This document shows, one piece after another, positions 1-9,423 of a DNA stretch of 64,000 nt (within the stretch, counting starts at the first letter, position 1; each line of letters begins with the position of its first letter). Origin of the DNA: Candidatus Zhuqueibacterota bacterium (GTDB lineage: Bacteria > Zhuqueibacterota > Zhuqueibacteria > Zhuqueibacterales > Zhuqueibacteraceae). The stretch spans positions 1 to 64,000 of the forward strand of contig JAKEEU010000110.1 of assembly GCA_022616415.1 (NCBI GenBank), given 5' to 3'. The notes below the pieces were generated by a model that saw only the letters and a program-made list of their open reading frames with translations, was not told the DNA's origin and did not search any database. The translations under genes were made by a program, and so were the position numbers.

Positions 1-2446
1 CCCGTTGATCCTGCGGGTTTTCATCTTCCACGTCCCGGCCAAATCGGCCCGAAGTATTGACCTGATAAGTATAAGTCAAAAAACCCGTCCACCATCTTCC
101 CCGTGCCTTTCTCAATGTGACCTCCAGGGCGCGGATATCTTCGTAGCTGTCATTAGTGGCAACAAGAACATTAACCGTCTCATCCAAGCTTCTGCGGTTC
201 GTATAGGCGACTTGATCGGTGATGTCGTGATAAAAACCGGCGAGTTGGACAAGATAGTGGTCGAACAATTCGTGATCATAGCCCAGCTCGTAAGAGATCG
301 TTTTGGCAAAATTCAAGTTGGGATCGCCGTAGGTGTTGAGCTTGCCGCTGGGACCTCGGGAAATCTCGAAGACCTGTTCGTACGTCGGCAACTGCTTGAA
401 ATGGCCGTAATTGAAAAAGAGCTTTGATTTTTCGGTGATCGGATGCGAAATTCCCAAGCGCGGGCTTAAGGACCATTTCGCTTTGGCCGCTTCCATATTG
501 AACTGGGAGTTTTCATCGTAGGCCGCGGAAAAGAAGCTCGGATCATACTTGCCGGCTCTCACCCATTCCGCATTGGCATTGCTGTAATCCAAGCGCAGGC
601 CGATATTGGCGACCAGACTTTTGAACTCAATCTTATCCTGCAGATACGCCGAAGCCAAAAACGGCTTCCATTTTTGATCCACCAAAATATTGGCTTCCGG
701 GAACGGAATGTTGAGGATGGCGTAATCGAGATCCAAAGTGTTGAAATTCAACTCAAATCCGGTTTTGATTTGATGATGAAAATTCACCTGGCTGGTAAGG
801 TCGAGCTTCGCCTTGACGAACCAAGTTTTGCTGGTATCGCGCGCGGTGCTGGTGTGGCCGCCGAAAGTCATGTTGTCGCCGACTCCGGCATCGGCGTGCC
901 GGCTCCAACCGAATGGCGCTTCATCGACAAAAATGCCGGAGCCGGGGATCAACTCGATGGTTGTGGCATTTCGTTCGGCGCGTGGATTGGTATTATATTG
1001 CCGCTCAAAATACTCAGCTCTGAAATCATAAAAGGTATTGGCGCCGAGCAAATGCGTGAAATTCGCCGAGAGGCCGCGATGCTCGACCTGGGCGAGACTA
1101 TAATAGGAATCGGAAAAAATTCGGCTGGCGGCATCGCCTCGCAAATTGGCCGCTTGCGCCGCAATTGCAATTGGGCTGCGTATGTAGTCCGTGCTGCCCG
1201 CCTGTTCGACGCCATTGACTGCGATGTTATAACTTTTTCCGAACAAACCGTTGATATTGAGTTTCATTGACGGCTTGATGTCGGAAGTCAGCTTCAAATT
1301 CCAATCATAGTCAAAATAATCATCGCGGGTCAGTGGAATGAGCAGCATTTCTCTGGTATTGCGAAAAGCGGCGAAAAAACGCAAGTTGCCCAACGTGCTG
1401 CCGATAAATGGCACCGGGCCGCCGAATCCGGCGTCGATATTATAATCGGGTTGGTCGGTGATTTCCTGCTTGCGGTGTTGCCAGCGGAAAAGTTGTTGCG
1501 CTCCCGCTGGTGTAATATCATTGTTCGGATCGGAATCGGTGTTTCTGTCTCTGGCAAATTGATTCCAACCTCCAAATACCGGATATTGCCTCTGGTCGTA
1601 TTCGTCCCACGAGCCGTTTACCGTCCCGACAAATGCAACCTCGGGGTCCAGAAACGGCCGCAGCCACATCGAATTGGGATCGTAAGGAGAAATATCGAAA
1701 TGCTTGCGGCTGGGGTCGCTATACTTGACGGTCACAGTGCCGTTATATTTATTTTTGTCCCCTTCTTTTGTGACGACATTGACGATGCCCGAGCGAACCT
1801 GCCCATACTCGGCGTTAAATCCGCCGCGCACCACCGAAACTTCCTGAATAGCGCTCAAAGCGATTCCCGTCACTGGCTGATTGTTTCGAGCGTCCCGCAG
1901 CGCAAAACCATCCACCAAAAACAGTGCTTCATCTGCCCCGCCACCGCGAATCACCAAATTCTCTTCCACCCCGGCTTGCAGTTGAATCGCTTCGGCGACT
2001 GTCGTGCGCGGCAGTGTTTGAACTTCGGCGGCTGTAATTGCCGATACACTGGCTGACACATCGGCTTCGACGAGCGGTCGCACAGCAATAACCGTGACTT
2101 CCCCTCCGGTCACGGCTTCTTCCGTCAACTCAAAATTAATCGTCGAAGTTTGATCAATGTGAACGCGCACATTGCTGACAGTGACATTCGCATAACCGAT
2201 AATGGAAACCTTTACCGAGTAAACGCCGGGAGGAACGTTTAAAATGGTGAAATAACCTTTCAAATCGCTTGCCGCTCCAAACGTCGTTCCGGCAATAATG
2301 ACATTAGCGGCAGGTATTGGCTCGCCAGAGGCTTTATCTGTAACCCTTCCGGCGATTTTCCCGGTAGTGCCTGCAATCGCGACGGCGGCAAGCATCGAAG
2401 AGAGCAAGCAGCAAAGTATGACGCGGCTGAGTTCTCTGCAAAACAT
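1..2446 (-). CDS. TonB-dependent receptor (3' end beyond window)
   Basis: Outer-membrane receptor that would import oligosaccharides with TonB energy. The frame is open from an ATG at 2446 to the window edge (815 codons), so the C-terminal barrel is missing. A signal peptide (about residues 1-22) is followed by a carboxypeptidase-regulatory-like beta domain (about 27-105, GKIAGRVTDKASGEPIPAAN), a plug domain (about 125-230, with IRGGGADEALFLVDG and EYGQVRSGIVNVVTK), and then barrel strands rich in aromatic residues. A strong AGGAGG ribosome-binding site (2454-2459) lies 7 nt upstream, which fixes the start. The ROK-type operator at 2493-2509 lies just upstream, between this gene and the acyltransferase, so it probably has its own regulated promoter. 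Import of GlcNAc-containing glycans is inferred from the neighbours. Whether a SusD partner follows cannot be seen. Confidence 0.9.
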   Translation of the reverse strand, partial: MFCRELSRVILCCLLSSMLAAVAIAGTTGKIAGRVTDKASGEPIPAANVIIAGTTFGAASDLKGYFTILNVPPGVYSVKVSIIGYANVTVSNVRVHIDQTSTINFELTEEAVTGGEVTVIAVRPLVEADVSASVSAITAAEVQTLPRTTVAEAIQLQAGVEENLVIRGGGADEALFLVDGFALRDARNNQPVTGIALSAIQEVSVVRGGFNAEYGQVRSGIVNVVTKEGDKNKYNGTVTVKYSDPSRKHFDISPYDPNSMWLRPFLDPEVAFVGTVNGSWDEYDQRQYPVFGGWNQFARDRNTDSDPNNDITPAGAQQLFRWQHRKQEITDQPDYNIDAGFGGPVPFIGSTLGNLRFFAAFRNTREMLLIPLTRDDYFDYDWNLKLTSDIKPSMKLNINGLFGKSYNIAVNGVEQAGSTDYIRSPIAIAAQAANLRGDAASRIFSDSYYSLAQVEHRGLSANFTHLLGANTFYDFRAEYFERQYNTNPRAERNATTIELIPGSGIFVDEAPFGWSRHADAGVGDNMTFGGHTSTARDTSKTWFVKAKLDLTSQVNFHHQIKTGFELNFNTLDLDYAILNIPFPEANILVDQKWKPFLASAYLQDKIEFKSLVANIGLRLDYSNANAEWVRAGKYDPSFFSAAYDENSQFNMEAAKAKWSLSPRLGISHPITEKSKLFFNYGHFKQLPTYEQVFEISRGPSGKLNTYGDPNLNFAKTISYELGYDHELFDHYLVQLAGFYHDITDQVAYTNRRSLDETVNVLVATNDSYEDIRALEVTLRKARGRWWTGFLTYTYQVNTSGRFGRDVEDENPQDQR

Positions 2447-2492
2447 TTTCAGGCCTCCTCTCTTAGCTTTGAGTCATTGATGGATCTTTGCA

Positions 2493-2509
2493 TTGGTTTA
2501 AACAACCAA
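2493..2509. promoter_or_regulatory. Predicted ROK repressor operator, copy 1 (TonB receptor)
   Basis: The site is an inverted repeat, TTGGTT-taaac-AACCAA, 47 bp upstream of the receptor start. A 20-bp stretch covering it (2493-2512) is identical, in reverse complement, to 10684-10703 in front of the ROK repressor gene. Copies only at the locus's promoters imply that it is the repressor's binding site. Confidence 0.75.
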
Positions 2510-2528
2510 CTAACAAGTCGTAACACTT

Positions 2529-3740
2529 TCAAATCTTTATAAAAATCCTCTTCTTGTAAAAAATCGCCATCACGCCGAGCCAGAGCAGCACATACGCTAT
2601 GGCATAGCCCAGCGAGCCATTTAAATTCCCAAGCACCGGCGCAAACAAATGCTCGTAGAGCCACCCCGGCAGGCTGGTGTGCTCCGCCGTCACTTTGATC
2701 AAAAGCATGAGCCGCACCATGGCTGCCGACAAAACGTAGAGCGCGATCGGGTTCATGCCGAAAATCACAAACGGTTTGATCCATTTAGTATAGCCCTTGA
2801 TCTCAATCAGATAGTAACACATCGCGAGGAAAATCAGCGCCATGCCCGCCGTGAAAATCACATACGACGGCGACCACAGCGGCTTGTTAATCGGAAACCA
2901 CGTGTTCAAAATGCTGCCGAGCAACAAACCCCCGACACCGGCAAAGAACAATCCGGAAACCGTTTCGTATAGCGGCTTGCCTTGCCGGAGCCAATTGCCA
3001 GTGAAAACACCGATAAGTATCGTGGCAATCGCCGGGATAGTGCTGAGAATGCCTTCAGGATCATAATCAAAATATTTGCCGATTCTCCACGTGTGGCCGT
3101 GCAAAAACAGCGTGTCAAGATACGCCGCGAGATTGATATCTTTATCAAGTGAGCCGACGTATGTGATCATGACGCCATCTTGATTCACCGGAACGGGCAC
3201 GAGCTTCATGATGAGCCAATAGAAAGTCAGCAGCCCGATAGCCCAAAAAGCTTGTGCGCGCGGTCGAAAGTGCAACACGATCATTGAAGCGCAGAAATAA
3301 ACCACGGCGATACGCTGCAGCACGCCCATGATGCGCACCTTCGCCAGCGTGTCGGAAAACCAGTTGTATCCTGCCGGCATATCAGTGGGAATGAGATAGA
3401 GAAACAATCCCAGTCCAAACAGGATGAGCGTTCGCCGCGCGATTTTCCAATAAATGCCTTTCGGTTTCTCGCCCCGCTCCGTTTCCATAACTTCAAGAAG
3501 AGGCGGGACGGAGCCGGTTTGCAAAATCTTGCCAAATGAATATGCCATGGCAACGCCGATGATAAAAAGGAAGAACGGGAACACGAGATCGGTCGGTGTC
3601 CACCCGTGCCATTCCGCGTGGCGCAGCGGGGGATAAACATACGACCAACTGCCGGGGTTGTTGACCAAAACCATTCCGGCAATCGTCACCCCGCGAAACA
3701 CATCCAGCGACAGCAAGCGGTCTTTTGGCGAAATGGACAT
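2529..3740 (-). CDS. DUF5009 / HGSNAT-like membrane acyltransferase (NagX-type)
   Basis: Polytopic inner-membrane protein of the heparan-alpha-glucosaminide N-acetyltransferase-like family (COG4299, called NagX in some GlcNAc loci). The N-terminus has the family signature RLLSLDVFRGVTIAGMVLV followed by NPGSWSYVYPPL and a conserved W-H-G-W-T-P-T-D-L-V-F-P segment. About ten hydrophobic segments follow over 403 residues. The open frame extends upstream to 3917, but that extension runs through two palindromic repeats, so the ATG at 3740 is the likely start. The family is thought to modify or transport amino sugars at the membrane, but its exact reaction in bacteria is not settled. It lies downstream of the GH20 gene, in the same direction and in the same amino-sugar locus. 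Confidence 0.85.
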   Translation of the reverse strand: MSISPKDRLLSLDVFRGVTIAGMVLVNNPGSWSYVYPPLRHAEWHGWTPTDLVFPFFLFIIGVAMAYSFGKILQTGSVPPLLEVMETERGEKPKGIYWKIARRTLILFGLGLFLYLIPTDMPAGYNWFSDTLAKVRIMGVLQRIAVVYFCASMIVLHFRPRAQAFWAIGLLTFYWLIMKLVPVPVNQDGVMITYVGSLDKDINLAAYLDTLFLHGHTWRIGKYFDYDPEGILSTIPAIATILIGVFTGNWLRQGKPLYETVSGLFFAGVGGLLLGSILNTWFPINKPLWSPSYVIFTAGMALIFLAMCYYLIEIKGYTKWIKPFVIFGMNPIALYVLSAAMVRLMLLIKVTAEHTSLPGWLYEHLFAPVLGNLNGSLGYAIAYVLLWLGVMAIFYKKRIFIKI

Positions 3741-3755
3741 GTCTTTCTTTTTTTC

Positions 3756-3836
3756 GTAGTCCCGGCCCCTTGTGGGCCGCTGTCGAAGCCTCCAAAATTG
3801 GGCTTTCAAAAGTGCCCCACAAGGGGGCAGGACTAC
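3756..3836. repeat. Imperfect inverted repeat (REP/MITE-like), about 81 bp
   Basis: The left arm GTAGTCCCGGCCCCTTGTGGG (3756 onward) matches the reverse complement of the right arm ending GGGGGCAGGACTAC at 3836, with small interruptions. It lies between two genes of the GlcNAc locus and has no coding signal. It could be a non-autonomous element or an mRNA-stabilising hairpin. Confidence 0.6.
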
Positions 3837-3857
3837 AATTTGATATGAATTAACCGA

Positions 3858-3958
3858 GTCATTGCGAGCCCCGCTCACAGCGGGGTAAACTCCTCGAAGC
3901 AATTCCTCTCGCGCCAACCTAAAAATTGCTTCTTTGCTCCGCTTTTTTTCGCAATGAC
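3858..3958. repeat. MITE-like palindrome bounded by GTCATTGCGA
   Basis: It begins GTCATTGCGA (3858-3867) and ends TCGCAATGAC (3949-3958), perfect 10-bp terminal inverted repeats. Inside are a second short hairpin (CCCCGCTCACAGCGGGG) and the paired words GAAGCAATT / AATTGCTTC. Repeats with the word GTCATTGCGAG are widespread in intergenic regions of several uncultured phyla. No open frame is present. Confidence 0.7.
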
Positions 3959-3970
3959 CCTAAACCAAGA

Positions 3971-6046
3971 TCAACGTTTCTCGCTGGCGGCGACGACCAG
4001 CTTTTCGATGGCGGACACCACCATCAATTCGGTTTGGCCGCGCGGCTCTTTGGCGCGGCTCAATGCCTCGAGTTTCTCATCTTTCCAGGAGGCGGCAGCC
4101 GTTTGATTCTGCTCCAGGAATGTTAACGCTTCCAAGCCGATGCCGGAAATTTCAGACAAGTCTTTTGACGGCGATTCGATTTCCGCCAACACCGGCGAGG
4201 CTTTGATGACGGGCAATAGCGCTGCATGATTATTCCGCCAAAGCCCGAGTGAGAAGTTGATCTGCTCTGCGCTCGTGTGATTTTGTTGGCGTTTTTCGAG
4301 ATAGTCATCCACGTTCCGGCGGAATTTTCTCGCGGCGGCGGCATCCGGCCGGGCTGCATCAACCACGCGAGTGAGCGGCGAATACGAAGTGTGCGGCCGC
4401 AACCGGCCGCGATTATAAATTTTTACCGGCTCGATCACATCAACAAAATTTTTGAGCGGCGTGATGTCCTGGTTGCGCGTCAAGCGCCGGAGCATCATCG
4501 CATAATTTTTCTCGTGCGTCAAGCCGTGCTCTTCAAGCTGAAAACTGATCACCTCCAAGCGGCGATACATGTCATCGACGTCATTCACGTTCTGCGGTGA
4601 CCAGAAACGCTCGGCAATGGCGGCGGTGCGCGGCCAGATGCGCGAATCGACGGTTTCCGGCGAAACGTACTCCGCCCACATGGTGGTTTCGCCGCCGAGG
4701 ATTTTCTTTTTCTGCTCGCCGGTGAGCGGCAAATCCGCCGGCAGCGGATCATTGAGATAATGAAAATCCGTCGGCTGAATCAAATCGATGTAATAGCCGT
4801 TGGCGAGCAGGCTTTGATAACCTTGCTGCGCCGCTTGCACCATGGACTCGCGGCCGCGCCAGGATTGAATGATGATGTTGGTCGGCATGCTCTTGTGCAA
4901 GATCTCATCCCAGCCGACCATGATTTTGCCATGCTTGGTGAGAATCTTCAGCATGCGCTGGTTGAAATGAGCCTGCACTGCCGCATTATCAGCAAGATTA
5001 TGCTTTTTCTTGAAGGCTTGAATCTCAGCACTCTCATTCCAATGCTTGGCTTCGTGATAGTCAGCGTGCTCGATCTCATCGCCGCCGATGTGAAAATACG
5101 GGTCGGAAAACAGCACCGCCATCTCACCAAAAAATTTATCGAGAAATTGGTAGGTGAATTCCTTCGTCGGATTGAGCACCGGATAAAAAATTCCCCATTT
5201 TCTCTCGATTTGATAAGGTCCGGGCGCGCTGCCCAATTCCGGATAAGCGGCGACCCACGAAGTGGCGTGTCCCGGCACATCAAACTCCGGCATAACTCGA
5301 ATGCCGCGTTCCGCGGCATAAGCGATGACTTCCCTGATTTGCGCTTGCGTGTAATAAAAACCGTCCGATCCCAGCTCGTGCAGCTTCGGCCAGGCTTTGC
5401 TTTCGACGCGGAAGCCTTGATCATCGCTCAGATGCCAATGCAGCACGTTCAATTTCACCGCGGCCATGGCGTCGAGATTGCGTTTGACGACGTCGACGGG
5501 CATGAAATGGCGGGAGGCGTCGATCATCAACCCGCGCCAGGCAAAGCGCGGGGCATCTTCGATCTTCACGCTCGGAAAATAATAGCCTTGTTCATCGACC
5601 GCGAGCAACTGCAGAAAAGTCTCGAGGCCGCGCAATGCGCCGAGATCGGTTTTTGCCGCCAAAAGAATTTGCGCCGGTGCAATCGTCAACGTGTAGGATT
5701 CATCCTCGCCGAATTTGACTTGGCCGGGGCGCTCACAGTTGATGGTCAAAGCCGGGGAATCGACTACGACATCAGGCCGGAGAAAATCTTGTGGGAAAAA
5801 CAACCCCGTTCTTCCGGCCAGGCGCCGCAAGGCTCGTGTTGCGCCGGAATAAAGCCGCTGGTTCGGATTGCCGGTGATGGCAATCTTGAATGAATCCGTC
5901 AAGCTGAATTTGCCCGACTGAAATTCGATTTTCGCCGGCATGGGCATCAACTCAAGCTTCGTGGGTTTCTCTTGCGCGAGCAGGGCAGAAGAGCAAAACA
6001 AAGCAAGCGTGGCAAAGATGATTCGAGCACAATTATAATTCGTCAT
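3971..6046 (-). CDS. Beta-N-acetylhexosaminidase, GH20
   Basis: Secreted exo-enzyme that removes terminal GlcNAc or GalNAc by substrate-assisted catalysis. An N-terminal signal peptide (CARIIFATLALFCSSALLAQ) is followed by a GH20b-like domain (about 30-155) and the TIM-barrel catalytic domain (about 160-520). Visible hallmarks are RGLMIDASRHFMP, LNVLHWHLSDDQGFR and the catalytic Asp-Glu pair in HIGGDEIEH near residue 322. The roughly 690-residue length fits the family. The frame opens at 6073, but the ATG at 6046 directly precedes the signal peptide and is preferred. Its gene lies between the symporter and DUF5009 genes, so the released sugar would be taken up by the locus's own transporter and phosphorylated by the ROK kinase. 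Confidence 0.95.
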   Translation of the reverse strand: MTNYNCARIIFATLALFCSSALLAQEKPTKLELMPMPAKIEFQSGKFSLTDSFKIAITGNPNQRLYSGATRALRRLAGRTGLFFPQDFLRPDVVVDSPALTINCERPGQVKFGEDESYTLTIAPAQILLAAKTDLGALRGLETFLQLLAVDEQGYYFPSVKIEDAPRFAWRGLMIDASRHFMPVDVVKRNLDAMAAVKLNVLHWHLSDDQGFRVESKAWPKLHELGSDGFYYTQAQIREVIAYAAERGIRVMPEFDVPGHATSWVAAYPELGSAPGPYQIERKWGIFYPVLNPTKEFTYQFLDKFFGEMAVLFSDPYFHIGGDEIEHADYHEAKHWNESAEIQAFKKKHNLADNAAVQAHFNQRMLKILTKHGKIMVGWDEILHKSMPTNIIIQSWRGRESMVQAAQQGYQSLLANGYYIDLIQPTDFHYLNDPLPADLPLTGEQKKKILGGETTMWAEYVSPETVDSRIWPRTAAIAERFWSPQNVNDVDDMYRRLEVISFQLEEHGLTHEKNYAMMLRRLTRNQDITPLKNFVDVIEPVKIYNRGRLRPHTSYSPLTRVVDAARPDAAAARKFRRNVDDYLEKRQQNHTSAEQINFSLGLWRNNHAALLPVIKASPVLAEIESPSKDLSEISGIGLEALTFLEQNQTAAASWKDEKLEALSRAKEPRGQTELMVVSAIEKLVVAASEKR

Positions 6047-6172
6047 GCGATACTCACGAGGTTGATGAATCAAGTAATCAAAGGCAAAACGATTGGGGGC
6101 AAAACTATTAAAAGCTTAATGATGAGATCAATTATTTTGCTCTAAATGGTTTTGCCTTAAAAATTTACCTAT

Positions 6173-8071
6173 TTAAGTAAAACTGATCTTTTTCAAATTC
6201 TGATAAATGACAAAAACCGCACCGCCCGCAGCAGCGAAGAAAAGCAAGCCGGCGCCGTAATTGCCGAAGAGCATTTTCCCAATGCCAAAAAGCACGCCGT
6301 AGACCACCACCACGCCACAGAGCCAGCTCACCAATAACCGGCCAAAACCGGTGTCGCTCTGCACCTCGGGAAGCTGCCGGGAGATGGGCTTCCAACCAAC
6401 GCCGCCGGGGTGTACTTTTCTATAAAACTGCAAGAGAACTTTTTGCTCAACCGCCGGGGTGAGAAACGTGACGAGCAGCCAAACTATCGTGGTGCCGAGC
6501 ACGACCGGATAGAGCGTGATGGGAGATTCAAGGCCGTAGGAACGCGCGAGCGGGTAAATGATCAGCGGCGCGACCATCGCCGAAATTTCAGACCAGGCGT
6601 TGATGCGCCACCAAAACCAGCGCAGGATCAGCACCGCGCCCATGCCGGCGCTGGCATTGATGATGAAGTCCCACGCGCCGGAAATCGTGGTCAAAAAATT
6701 CGTGACCCAAAGCGAAAACGCCACCATGAGAGCGATAAAAATGCGCGAGATTAAAACATAGTGCTTTTCGTCGCCCGTTCTTTTGATGAAGCGGCGATAA
6801 AAATCATTCACGAGATACGAAGTTCCCCAACTGATTTGCGAGGCGATGGTCGACATATACGCCGAGAGAAAAACGGCGATCAACAACCCCAACATGCCCG
6901 GCGGCAAAAAACGCAGCATCAGCTTGGGATACAACAGGCCGGGATCAACCGTGTTCTCATATTTTTCATAAAAAGCAAGAAATTCCTGGGATCGGTAGTT
7001 CGCGTCATCGGAGCGGAGCAGGGCGGGATTATTGAAGGCGTTGACCGCCATTTCGTAATGAACGGGATTTTCGGCTTGCAAGAGTTCCGGCCTTTGTGCG
7101 CGCGGCAAGACAATCAACGCCGCCAGCGCCACGAGTATCCAGGGCCAGGGACGGATCGTATAATGGGCGATGGTAAACCACAGCGTGGCGAACAAACTGT
7201 GCTTTTCATCTTTGGTCGCCATCATGCGCTGCGCGATATACCCACCGCCACCCGGATCAGCGCCAGGATACCAACTCGACCACCATTGCAGACCGACGCG
7301 CGCGATAAAAGCGCCGGCGGTGAGACTGAGGACGCCGCCAGCAACACCCGTTACACCATCGGCGGCGACGGCGCCGACTCTCGGAAAGAAATCCAACGCT
7401 TGCGCAGATAATTGCGCGCCCAAGCCGGAAAGCCCGCCGATTTCAGGAAGCCGGACGACGATGACGGCAAGAATAATGCAGCCCAGCATCGCAAAGACGA
7501 ATTGAAAACTATCCGTGCGCGCGGTGCCGACGAGACCGGAGGAGGCGGCGTATATCGCGATCAAACTGCCGGCGATCACGACCAGTAAAAACGGATCGAC
7601 GCCGGGAATGGTGACTTTGAAGATTTTTTCCATCGCTTTGTGGACCCACCCAAGGACGATGGCATTCATGAAGAGGCCAAGGTAGAGGGCGCGAAAACCG
7701 CGCAGAACTGCGGCGGCCTTGCCGGAGTAGCGCATCTCGACCAATTCGACGTCGGTCATAATGCCGGCGCGGCGCCAGAGCTTGGCGAAGAGAAAGACTG
7801 TCAGCATGCCGCCGATGGCCATGTTCCACCACAGCCAGTTGCCGGCGATGCCGTTGCGCGCCACCAATTCCGTCACCGCCAAAGGCGTGTCCGCGGCAAA
7901 CGTTGTAGCGACCATGGCCGTCCCAGCGATGTACCACGGCAGGTTGCGTCCCGAAAGAAAGAACGTTTCCGTGCTTTTTCCGGCGGCGCGGGAATAGTAA
8001 GCGGCAATTCCCATCACCGCCGCAAGCATGGCAGCAATGACCGCAAAATCCAACCAGTGGAGCGCAGACAT
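6173..8071 (-). CDS. Sodium:solute symporter (SSS family)
   Basis: Inner-membrane Na+-coupled transporter of about 632 residues with some 13-14 hydrophobic segments. The N-terminal SSS pattern is clear: FFLSGRNLPWYIAGTAMVAT, then FAADTPLAVTELVARNGIAGNW and LVEMRYSGKAAAVLRGFRALY. The frame begins at 8086; the internal ATG at 8071 (MSALHWLDF) starts the first membrane segment. It lies between the ROK kinase and the GH20 gene on the same strand, which points to N-acetylhexosamine or a related sugar as substrate. That substrate is inferred from context, not from residues. Confidence 0.9.
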   Translation of the reverse strand: MSALHWLDFAVIAAMLAAVMGIAAYYSRAAGKSTETFFLSGRNLPWYIAGTAMVATTFAADTPLAVTELVARNGIAGNWLWWNMAIGGMLTVFLFAKLWRRAGIMTDVELVEMRYSGKAAAVLRGFRALYLGLFMNAIVLGWVHKAMEKIFKVTIPGVDPFLLVVIAGSLIAIYAASSGLVGTARTDSFQFVFAMLGCIILAVIVVRLPEIGGLSGLGAQLSAQALDFFPRVGAVAADGVTGVAGGVLSLTAGAFIARVGLQWWSSWYPGADPGGGGYIAQRMMATKDEKHSLFATLWFTIAHYTIRPWPWILVALAALIVLPRAQRPELLQAENPVHYEMAVNAFNNPALLRSDDANYRSQEFLAFYEKYENTVDPGLLYPKLMLRFLPPGMLGLLIAVFLSAYMSTIASQISWGTSYLVNDFYRRFIKRTGDEKHYVLISRIFIALMVAFSLWVTNFLTTISGAWDFIINASAGMGAVLILRWFWWRINAWSEISAMVAPLIIYPLARSYGLESPITLYPVVLGTTIVWLLVTFLTPAVEQKVLLQFYRKVHPGGVGWKPISRQLPEVQSDTGFGRLLVSWLCGVVVVYGVLFGIGKMLFGNYGAGLLFFAAAGGAVFVIYQNLKKISFT

Positions 8072-8094
8072 CTTTTTCCTCCTCACTCGATTGA

Positions 8095-8157
8095 CGGGAG
8101 TGCGGACTTTCGAGTCCGCAAGCGCATCGCGGACAAGAAAGTCCGCGCTCCCTCCCG
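8095..8157. repeat. Intergenic hairpin repeat (GTGCGGACTTT type)
   Basis: The outer arms CGGGAGTGCGGACTTT and AAAGTCCGCGCTCCCTCCCG pair with one small bulge, and inner words (GAGTCCGC, GCGGAC) allow alternative stems. It fills the gap between the kinase and symporter genes. A transcript hairpin here could affect the stability of the operon message; equally it may be a dispersed palindromic repeat. Confidence 0.55.
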
Positions 8158-8158
8158 A

Positions 8159-9133
8159 TTACACCGCGCGATTTGTTTTTTCAATTTCTTTTTGAATCAA
8201 TGCGCAAGCGCCGAGCACGGCAATACTGCATTTCGATACAATAGAAGGAATGATCTTAACTTTGCCTTTGTAAACGTGCAGCAGATTATCTTCAAAATGT
8301 CGTTGCACCGGCGCGAAGAGCAGTGGGCCGGCTTTGGCCAGGCCGCCAAAAAGGATGATCACTTCCGGACCAAAGCACGCCACCGCGTCTGCGAGAGCGC
8401 GCCCCAGGATGCGGCCGGTGTACTCGAACGCGGCGCGCGCCAAAGGATCATCACGTTGCGCTGACGCGTAAACTTTTTCCGCCGTCAGTTCGTTGAAGCT
8501 GATTTGCCGCAGCTCGCTATCATCCAGCCGCTGCGCGAGCAACTCAAATACGGTGCGGCAGATTCCCCGCGAAGAAACGTACATTTCAAGGCAACCGTGC
8601 CGGCCACACCCACATTGCCGGCCGCCCGGTTCGATAATCGTGTGGCCCAATTCCCCGGCCAAACCACCGTGGCCGTAAATCAGGTTGCCATTGACCACGA
8701 TGCCGCTGCCCAAGCCGGTGCCCAAGGTTACCACGATGAAATTTTGCACGCCCTTGGCCTGGCCATACATCATCTCACCGAGGGCCGCAGCATTGGCGTC
8801 GTTGGTGATGGCGACCGGAAGATGATAATGCTCCGTCATGAGACGCACCAGTTCCACTTTGCCCCAGCAAAAGTTGGAAGGCGCATCGATCGTGCCTTGG
8901 TAATAATTGCCGGCCGGCGCGGCGACTCCGATCCCAATCAATTCATATTCCTGCAGCGAGCGCGCCAGGGCCGCGTCAATCTTTTCCGCCAAACGTTCAA
9001 AGAACCGCGCAAACGATTGGTGTGCCCAGGTCGGGAACGATTCATCATCAAAACATTGGCCCTGCTCATCTGCGAGTCCGAGCGTGGTGTTGGTGCCGCC
9101 AATATCGATGCCGAGAGCGACTTTCTTTTTCAT
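8159..9133 (-). CDS. ROK-family sugar kinase (glucokinase / GlcNAc kinase type)
   Basis: Cytoplasmic ATP-dependent hexose kinase of 324 residues. The phosphate-binding DIGGTNTTLGLAD is at residues 9-21, the catalytic Asp in ITNDANAAALGE is residue 112, and the ROK zinc site is intact (His164, then C-G-C-G-x-x-G-C at 174-181, followed by LE). There is no DNA-binding extension, which separates it from the neighbouring repressor. It would phosphorylate the hexosamine released by the GH20 enzyme and imported by the symporter. It is the first gene of the kinase-symporter-GH20-DUF5009 series, with a predicted operator 136 bp upstream. GlcNAc specificity is an inference from context. Confidence 0.9.
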   Translation of the reverse strand: MKKKVALGIDIGGTNTTLGLADEQGQCFDDESFPTWAHQSFARFFERLAEKIDAALARSLQEYELIGIGVAAPAGNYYQGTIDAPSNFCWGKVELVRLMTEHYHLPVAITNDANAAALGEMMYGQAKGVQNFIVVTLGTGLGSGIVVNGNLIYGHGGLAGELGHTIIEPGGRQCGCGRHGCLEMYVSSRGICRTVFELLAQRLDDSELRQISFNELTAEKVYASAQRDDPLARAAFEYTGRILGRALADAVACFGPEVIILFGGLAKAGPLLFAPVQRHFEDNLLHVYKGKVKIIPSIVSKCSIAVLGACALIQKEIEKTNRAV

Positions 9134-9268
9134 TGAGGCCCGGGGTTGTCATCACGCACTTTTACAAGCAGAACCGCGTGAAAGTCGTTATGCAAATTAA
9201 CGCTGCATGTTGTCTGGACTTGAGTGTATCCTTAGAAAATGAACAACTCACATTCACACTGCCGCAAG

Positions 9269-9285
9269 TTTGTTGTTCAAACCAA
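9269..9285. promoter_or_regulatory. Predicted ROK repressor operator, copy 2 (kinase operon)
   Basis: Read on the minus strand this is TTGGTT-tgaac-AACAAA, one mismatch from the inverted repeat at 2493 and 10687. It lies in the 290-bp gap between the repressor stop and the kinase start, where the promoter of the kinase-led operon must be. No convincing -35/-10 pair was found beside it. Confidence 0.6.
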
Positions 9286-9345
9286 CAAATTGAAGAAAAT
9301 TTTATTTCCTCCGTTGCTAAACATTCATGAGCCATTAAACCGTAC

Positions 9346-9386
9346 CCCGACCGCTGGTCTGGAGAATTACGCACGGTCCAGTCGGG
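9346..9386. terminator. Possible terminator hairpin after the ROK repressor gene
   Basis: CCCGAC-cg-CTGG pairs with CCAGTCGGG across a loop of about 20 nt, 38 bp downstream of the repressor stop codon (minus strand). No long T-run follows, so it is only a weak intrinsic terminator candidate. Confidence 0.35.
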
Positions 9387-9423
9387 CCGATTGGGTTACG
9401 ATGACTTTTTACGAGTTACTCAT

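Noticed and set aside
4760..5893. Long plus-strand open frame opposite the GH20 gene
   Set aside because: It is a shadow of the catalytic domain, whose motifs are all on the minus strand.
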